DNA from: Virgibacillus sp. SK37
Lineage (GTDB): Bacteria; Bacillota; Bacilli; Bacillales; Amphibacillaceae
Direction of reading: 5' to 3'
Assembly (NCBI RefSeq): GCF_000725285.1
Contig: NZ_CP007161.1
Coordinates: 2,394,213 to 2,458,212 of the forward strand
DNA: 64,000 nucleotides
This document shows positions 59,509-64,000 of the stretch, in pieces. The position numbers and the translations under genes are program-made. Below the pieces are notes generated by a model, which had not been told where the DNA came from, searched no databases, and worked only from the letters and a program-made list of their open reading frames with translations. Positions within the stretch are counted from its first letter, which is position 1. Each line of letters opens with the position of its first letter.

Positions 59509-61254
59509 TCATTCCTCTGACTCAAGAATTTCTTGTTGAATAGCGGCCCACTTTTCCTGGTGCCATTTCATATTAGCCTCACGTGATGTACGAGTCTCTA
59601 CAACAGAGAGTCCCTGATGCTGGTAACTCTCATCAAGCGCTTTTTTTAGTTCCTCTTCGGTCGCTGGTTGCATATATTTACCACCATACATGAGGATTGC
59701 CTGTTTAAAGTCTATATCTACGGGAGTACCAAATAAAGCCTCAAAATGTTTTTTGTCGCTTGCTTGTGGGAGAAAAGAAAAGATTCCTCCTCCATTGTTA
59801 TTAATTAATAAAATAGTAAGGTTTAGATTATAGTGTTTTGCTGCCAACAAGCCATTCATATCGTGGTAGAAGGATAAATCTCCTAAAACTAACGTAACTG
59901 GGGAGTTTGTAGCTGCTGCTCCAACTGCACTCGAAATCATTCCATCAATTCCATTTGCACCCCGATTAGCGAGCACCGAGACTTTTTTGGACGTGGTCAT
60001 GAAAAACGTATCCAAATCTCTTACCGCCATACTATTGCCGATATACAAAACACTTTCATTAGGTATAACGTCTAACAGGCCTCTTACTGCTTCTCCTTCA
60101 GTAATATTAGCTTCTATACCTATTGTTAATTGCTTTTTGACAATACGGTTTTTATCCAACCACATAGTCGTCCAATACTCATGTTTTTGTGAGCCATCTA
60201 CTCGGTCAGTAAGAATCTCACAGAACTGAACAGGATCACTAAAAACGAATTCCGTTTGATTTCCTGCCGGTTCACGAAATCCAATGTTGTTATCAACTAC
60301 AATTTGTAGTGTGTCTGCGTGTTGCTGGACATAAAAAAGATATGCCTTTGAAACAGGCATGGCTCCAAAACGAATGATGAAATCTGGCTTCAGTTGTTCA
60401 CGGATTTCTTCATTTCTAAGAAAAGCATCATAACCTTCAATAACCATATCTTTGTTATGCGTGCCTGCTCGTATCTGTGATAAAGGATCTGCAAGAACAG
60501 GAATCTTCCATGCGGCAGCAAGTTCGGTTATCGCTTCAGCCAAACGCTCTTCTGTTTGCGGTCCACAGACAATCATACCTCTTTCTCTGCCCTGTAACTT
60601 TTTTAACAGCTGGCTAACCTGACTCTCGTCAATCAACTTGCTTCCTTCCATCATAGGGGCAGTTGACTGCGTATATTGATTCCCCCATAAATCATCGATG
60701 GATAGGTTCGGCAATAACGGTTCTCGGAATGGAAAATTCAGATGAACAGGGCCTGCATTCCCTTGGTTAGCAATATGACTTGCCCTGGCTGCCTTACTCC
60801 TCGCGTAATAAAGCATTTTGGGGCTCGCTTCCGGTAAAGCCATTTCATGAAACCATTTGACATAATCACCATACAGCTTCATCTGCTCAATTGCCTGCGG
60901 AGCCCCTACATCCCTCAATTCATGTGGGCGGTCGGCAGTAAGCACAATAAGTGGGACTCTACTGTAGTAAGCCTCCACGATGGCCGGAAAGTAATTAGCT
61001 GCCGCTGTTCCTGATGTACAGACAATAACTACTGGTCTCTTTGTTTTCTTAGCCAAACCCAACGCAAAAAAAGCAGCTGAACGTTCATCCAGAATGACCC
61101 ATTCCTTAATCATCTTATGTTCCGCCAACATATAGGCAAGAGGGGTTGATCGGGAGCCTGGTGATATAACCGCATCGGTAACCCCATTCTTGCTAAGTTC
61201 ATCGATAAAATTCGCCGTGTACCGTGTCAATGTTTCTATATGGTCCATGTTCAT
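59509..61254 (-). CDS. menD: SEPHCHC synthase (MenD)
   Basis: A ThDP-dependent enzyme of 581 residues that joins 2-oxoglutarate-derived succinyl semialdehyde to isochorismate. The N-terminal SPGSRSTPLAYML near residue 31 and ERSAAFFALGLAKKT near 57 (with the catalytic Glu) are MenD-specific. The ThDP-metal motif GDLSFYHDMNGL continues to NNNGGGIFSF near residue 480. The start overlaps the menF stop by four bases. Confidence 0.95.
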   Translation of the reverse strand: MNMDHIETLTRYTANFIDELSKNGVTDAVISPGSRSTPLAYMLAEHKMIKEWVILDERSAAFFALGLAKKTKRPVVIVCTSGTAAANYFPAIVEAYYSRVPLIVLTADRPHELRDVGAPQAIEQMKLYGDYVKWFHEMALPEASPKMLYYARSKAARASHIANQGNAGPVHLNFPFREPLLPNLSIDDLWGNQYTQSTAPMMEGSKLIDESQVSQLLKKLQGRERGMIVCGPQTEERLAEAITELAAAWKIPVLADPLSQIRAGTHNKDMVIEGYDAFLRNEEIREQLKPDFIIRFGAMPVSKAYLFYVQQHADTLQIVVDNNIGFREPAGNQTEFVFSDPVQFCEILTDRVDGSQKHEYWTTMWLDKNRIVKKQLTIGIEANITEGEAVRGLLDVIPNESVLYIGNSMAVRDLDTFFMTTSKKVSVLANRGANGIDGMISSAVGAAATNSPVTLVLGDLSFYHDMNGLLAAKHYNLNLTILLINNNGGGIFSFLPQASDKKHFEALFGTPVDIDFKQAILMYGGKYMQPATEEELKKALDESYQHQGLSVVETRTSREANMKWHQEKWAAIQQEILESEE

Positions 61255-62636
61255 CCTCCTAAAACAGACAGCATCGGTAAAAATTTAATATTTGTTTCCT
61301 CATATTCCTTCTCTGGATCTGAATTTTTGACTACTCCACAGCCGGCAAACAAGGAGGCTTCATCATCTTGAATTAATCCTGAACGAATAGCGACAGCAAA
61401 CTCTCCACTCCCATTGCTATCCAGCCAGCCAACAGGAGCTCCATACCACCCTCGATCAAGCAATTCATTTTCCCTAATAAACGCAAGCGACTCTTCCCTT
61501 GGAGTTCCTCCTAGTGCAGGAGTAGGATGGAGTTGTTCTATTATATCAAAAATGCTATGATGACCCATCAACGTAGCAGTAACTGGAGTATAAAGGTGCT
61601 GCAGATTTTTCAATGGATAAATGACTGGTTTTTCCGGAATGTTTATATCTTTACAATAATGTGAAATTGCTTGCTTAATCATTTGCACTACGAATTCATG
61701 CTCTTGCCTGTTTTTTTCATCATGAAGCAAATTTTCGCTGATCTCTTTGTCTTCTTTTTTATTTTTACCTCTTGGAGCCGTTCCTGCCAAACATGTAGAA
61801 AGCAATTCTCGTTTATTAAGCTTTACAAGCCTTTCTGGAGTCGCTCCTACAAAACAGTCCTCTCCTTTCTCAAAAGCGAAAATATAACTGTTTGGTTGGG
61901 TGTGCAACAGTTTTTCCAATACAGAAGCAATGTTCACAGACTTGTTCAATTTCAATCGGATCTCTCTAGCTAACACAATTTTACTAGCACTTCCTTTACC
62001 GATTTCCCTAGTCGCAAGTTCAACTGCTTCCTTCCATTTTTCGGGAGCAACCTCATACCTGTTCATGATAGTTACATCCGTTACAGGAAGTGCTGTTTTA
62101 GAAAAAAGGATTTCCTCCATGCTTCTAATTTCGTTTGCAACTTCCTCAGCATGGTCTCCCTTCCTCACCAAAATGTTTATAGTATAATAGCTGGCTCCAT
62201 TGTTTTGAGTCAGCAAAAATTCCGGAACAGTAAATTGGCTATCACTGAAATTCTTCCATAGTGGAGTTCTTTCTTTTTTTGGATCAAAAGACATTCCCCC
62301 TAATGCGACAATTCCTGCCCCATCCACCTTACTGTCATTATATATAATCGCCTTATTCAGTAATTCTCTCCATTTCTTTTCAACATTCCGGGAAGATAAC
62401 CCTTCTACTCTTAGTTGTGCCGCATTTCCAACACCTACTATAAAGAAGTTATCCTGCGTACTTGACCAAAAAACCCGATCTCTTTTTGTATAACTCGCCG
62501 CATGAAAAAAATGAAGTGGATTTATTTTATTTACTTGTTTCGTTATACTTATTAACTGATAATCATCCGCCGTATTTATATTAGGGATGGCTTCATCTAT
62601 TATTTTTTCTAGTTGTTCTTCCATTATTTCTATCAT
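61251..62636 (-). CDS. menF: Isochorismate synthase (MenF)
   Basis: A chorismate-using enzyme of 461 residues, first step of the menaquinone branch. The C-terminal catalytic domain has KIVLAREIRL, CLAGTAPRG near 287, HEFVVQMI, HPTPALGGTPREESL near 371 and GVVKNSDPEKEYEET. The N-terminal part is family-typical but diverged. GGAGG lies nine bases before the ATG. It is first in menFDHBE and is divergent from menA. Confidence 0.94.
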   Translation of the reverse strand: MIEIMEEQLEKIIDEAIPNINTADDYQLISITKQVNKINPLHFFHAASYTKRDRVFWSSTQDNFFIVGVGNAAQLRVEGLSSRNVEKKWRELLNKAIIYNDSKVDGAGIVALGGMSFDPKKERTPLWKNFSDSQFTVPEFLLTQNNGASYYTINILVRKGDHAEEVANEIRSMEEILFSKTALPVTDVTIMNRYEVAPEKWKEAVELATREIGKGSASKIVLAREIRLKLNKSVNIASVLEKLLHTQPNSYIFAFEKGEDCFVGATPERLVKLNKRELLSTCLAGTAPRGKNKKEDKEISENLLHDEKNRQEHEFVVQMIKQAISHYCKDINIPEKPVIYPLKNLQHLYTPVTATLMGHHSIFDIIEQLHPTPALGGTPREESLAFIRENELLDRGWYGAPVGWLDSNGSGEFAVAIRSGLIQDDEASLFAGCGVVKNSDPEKEYEETNIKFLPMLSVLGG

Positions 62637-62728
62637 GTATATAAACCTCCATTATCCTCCGATGGCAGACTTCCACATCTTATTTTATTCTCTTTCGCAA
62701 TGTTTCTCAAGGAAATCAAACCCGATTA

Positions 62729-62757
62729 TTGACACTCTTTGTCAATTTGCCTATCAT
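62729..62757 (+). promoter_or_regulatory. Promoter of menA
   Basis: TTGACA (62729-62734) and TATCAT (62752-62757) with a 17-base spacer. TTGACACTCTTTGTCAA makes an inverted repeat over the -35 box. Confidence 0.7.
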
Positions 62758-62791
62758 TGATATGATATTGAGCCAATCAGGAGGAACCTAC

Positions 62792-63718
62792 ATGCAAAAA
62801 ACAGATATTAAAAGCGCAATGAATGAGAAAGACGGCTTTCAAATATGGTGGCGACTATTAAGGCCACATACATTAACAGCTTCATTTATCCCGGTATTTG
62901 TTGGCTCTATGCTGGCTTTTACAGACGGAGCTTTCCGGTTTACCATCTTTATGGCAATGCTTCTGGCCTCTATTTTGATCCAATCGGCAACAAATATGTT
63001 TAATGAGTATTATGACCATGCACGAGGACTTGATACGGAACATTCAGTCGGTATCGGAGGAACTATTGTAAGAGATGGTATTAAACCTAAAACAGTATTA
63101 AACATAGCTTTTCTTTTTTTCGGGATTGCCATTCTTTTAGGTATTTACATATGTATTCATTCAAGTTGGTGGATCGCCGTTATTGGTTTAATCTGCATGC
63201 TTTTCGGCTATTTATATACAGGTGGACCTTTGCCGATAGCCTACACCCCATTTGGGGAACTCTTTGCAGGTTTTTTTATGGGGACAGTTATTATCGGAAT
63301 AAGTTATTACATTCAAACACTGACAATGAACTCCTCCGTTATTTGGGTATCCGTACCTATCGCCATTTTTATAGGTACTATCTTACTAGCAAATAACATC
63401 CGTGATCTTGATGGAGACAAGGAAAATGGCAGAAAAACAATTGCTATTCTATTAGGCAGGAAGAAAGCAATTCTATTTCTTGCCTGTTTATTTGCAATAG
63501 CTTTTATTTTAACTGGAATCCTAATTATCACGGGTATTCTGCCTGTCTGGTCCATCATTAGCTTTCTTGCTATTTTCAAAGCATGGAGTGTAATTCAACA
63601 GTATAAAGGCAAAACAAAACCGATAGAAATGATGCCTGCCATGGCTGCTACTGGAAAGACAAATACCATTTATGGATTATTGTTGGGGATATCTTTATTC
63701 ATTAGTAAATTCTTGTAA
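62792..63718 (+). CDS. menA: 1,4-dihydroxy-2-naphthoate polyprenyltransferase
   Basis: A UbiA-family membrane enzyme of 308 residues that attaches the polyprenyl chain to dihydroxynaphthoate. The first metal motif is NMFNEYYDHARGLD near residue 71; the second is NNIRDLDGDKENGR near 204. About eight membrane spans follow the UbiA plan. GGAGG precedes the ATG at 62792; the longer frame would begin inside the promoter. A thioesterase gene follows after 16 bases. Confidence 0.95.
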   Translation: MQKTDIKSAMNEKDGFQIWWRLLRPHTLTASFIPVFVGSMLAFTDGAFRFTIFMAMLLASILIQSATNMFNEYYDHARGLDTEHSVGIGGTIVRDGIKPKTVLNIAFLFFGIAILLGIYICIHSSWWIAVIGLICMLFGYLYTGGPLPIAYTPFGELFAGFFMGTVIIGISYYIQTLTMNSSVIWVSVPIAIFIGTILLANNIRDLDGDKENGRKTIAILLGRKKAILFLACLFAIAFILTGILIITGILPVWSIISFLAIFKAWSVIQQYKGKTKPIEMMPAMAATGKTNTIYGLLLGISLFISKFL

Positions 63719-63734
63719 AAGAGGAGAAAAAAAC

Positions 63735-64000
63735 ATGGATTTTAAAAATACCTTGATGAATGCTCTGGGCATCGAGCTAATTTCCCTGGATAAAAATCTA
63801 GTGAAAATGACAATGCCCGTAGATGAGAGAACACACCAGCCAGCGGGTTATTTACATGGTGGTGCAAATGCTGCACTTGCTGAAACAGCTGCCAGTATTG
63901 GTGCGTTTGCTCATGTTGATACAGAGAAGTTCCAAATATTTGGTATCGAAATTAACGCAAATCATATAAAGAGTAAGAAATCAGGTTTGGTGACAGCTGA
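63735..64000 (+). CDS. Hotdog-fold thioesterase, probably DHNA-CoA hydrolase; 3' end cut by the window
   Basis: The gene starts at 63735 after AGAGGAG and runs off the right edge. The readable 88 residues are a PaaI/YuxO-type thioesterase: MNALGIELISLDKN, then the hotdog motif HQPAGYLHGGANAALAETAAS and GIEINANHI. In B. subtilis and other bacteria such an enzyme removes CoA from dihydroxynaphthoyl-CoA before MenA. Its place directly after menA fits that step. Confidence 0.82.
   Translation, partial: MDFKNTLMNALGIELISLDKNLVKMTMPVDERTHQPAGYLHGGANAALAETAASIGAFAHVDTEKFQIFGIEINANHIKSKKSGLVTA

Noticed and set aside
62729-62791. N-terminal extension of MenA
   Set aside because: The extension overlaps the -35 and -10 boxes; the ATG at 62792 has GGAGG at normal spacing and matches the family start.

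Overview
This window reads as a chromosomal segment of a low-GC, Gram-positive, endospore-forming, salt-adapted Bacillaceae, of the Oceanobacillus/Virgibacillus kind (genus inferred). The reasons are AGGAGG-type ribosome binding sites, T-box, S-box and PyrR leaders, a dipicolinate synthase subunit gene, a complete ectoine operon beside an OpuC-type osmoprotectant importer, and gene order like the ytqB-ytoA-metK-pckA-ytl-ytkD-men stretch of Bacillus subtilis.

Region by region. 1-10.7 kb holds a type II NADH dehydrogenase-like gene, a short-chain dehydrogenase coupled to an anchored acidic protein, a 5'-truncated acyl-CoA ligase remnant, a PyrR-attenuated uracil permease, topB, and two sodium-linked transporters. 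10.7-15.7 kb is accessory: a RelE/ParE-Phd toxin-antitoxin pair, a methyltransferase behind what looks like a transcription attenuator, a YtrA-type GntR regulator with a perfect 16-bp inverted repeat upstream and two small membrane proteins, a DUF3221 lipoprotein, and several degenerate GGCGC/GGCCC-type intergenic motifs. 15.7-21 kb holds a PBP4-type carboxypeptidase with no visible signal peptide, a DUF4349 lipoprotein, a LexA-boxed uvrX, a cyclophilin lipoprotein and a short-chain dehydrogenase with a frameshifted start. 21.2-29.9 kb is an osmoprotection block: ectABC, a CocE/NonD hydrolase, opuCA-CB-CC-CD and a divergent GbsR-family regulator. 30-36.2 kb holds a secreted repeat protein, a solitary dpaA, a SLAP-domain protein, codBA behind a second PyrR leader, and an Hsp20.

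36.5-41.9 kb is one rRNA operon on the minus strand (16S-23S-5S, no spacer tRNA) with three tandem promoters. 41.9-50.5 kb holds a rhodanese, leuS with a leucine T-box, ytqB/mnmM, ytoA, metK with a SAM-I riboswitch and pckA. 50.7-55.2 kb holds a ytlACD-like ABC importer, the Nudix gene ytkD and two small conserved genes. 55.3-64 kb holds a Fur-boxed siderophore-type ATPase, then menF-menD-menH-menB-menE on the minus strand, with menA and a hotdog thioesterase diverging from menF. Together these men genes cover every step from chorismate to demethylmenaquinone except menC, which is not in the window.

No CRISPR array, prophage or insertion sequence was seen. The least explained signals are the methyltransferase attenuator, the PyrR control of codBA, the Fur box embedded in the end of menE, the possible AUU start of ectA and two families of degenerate intergenic repeats.
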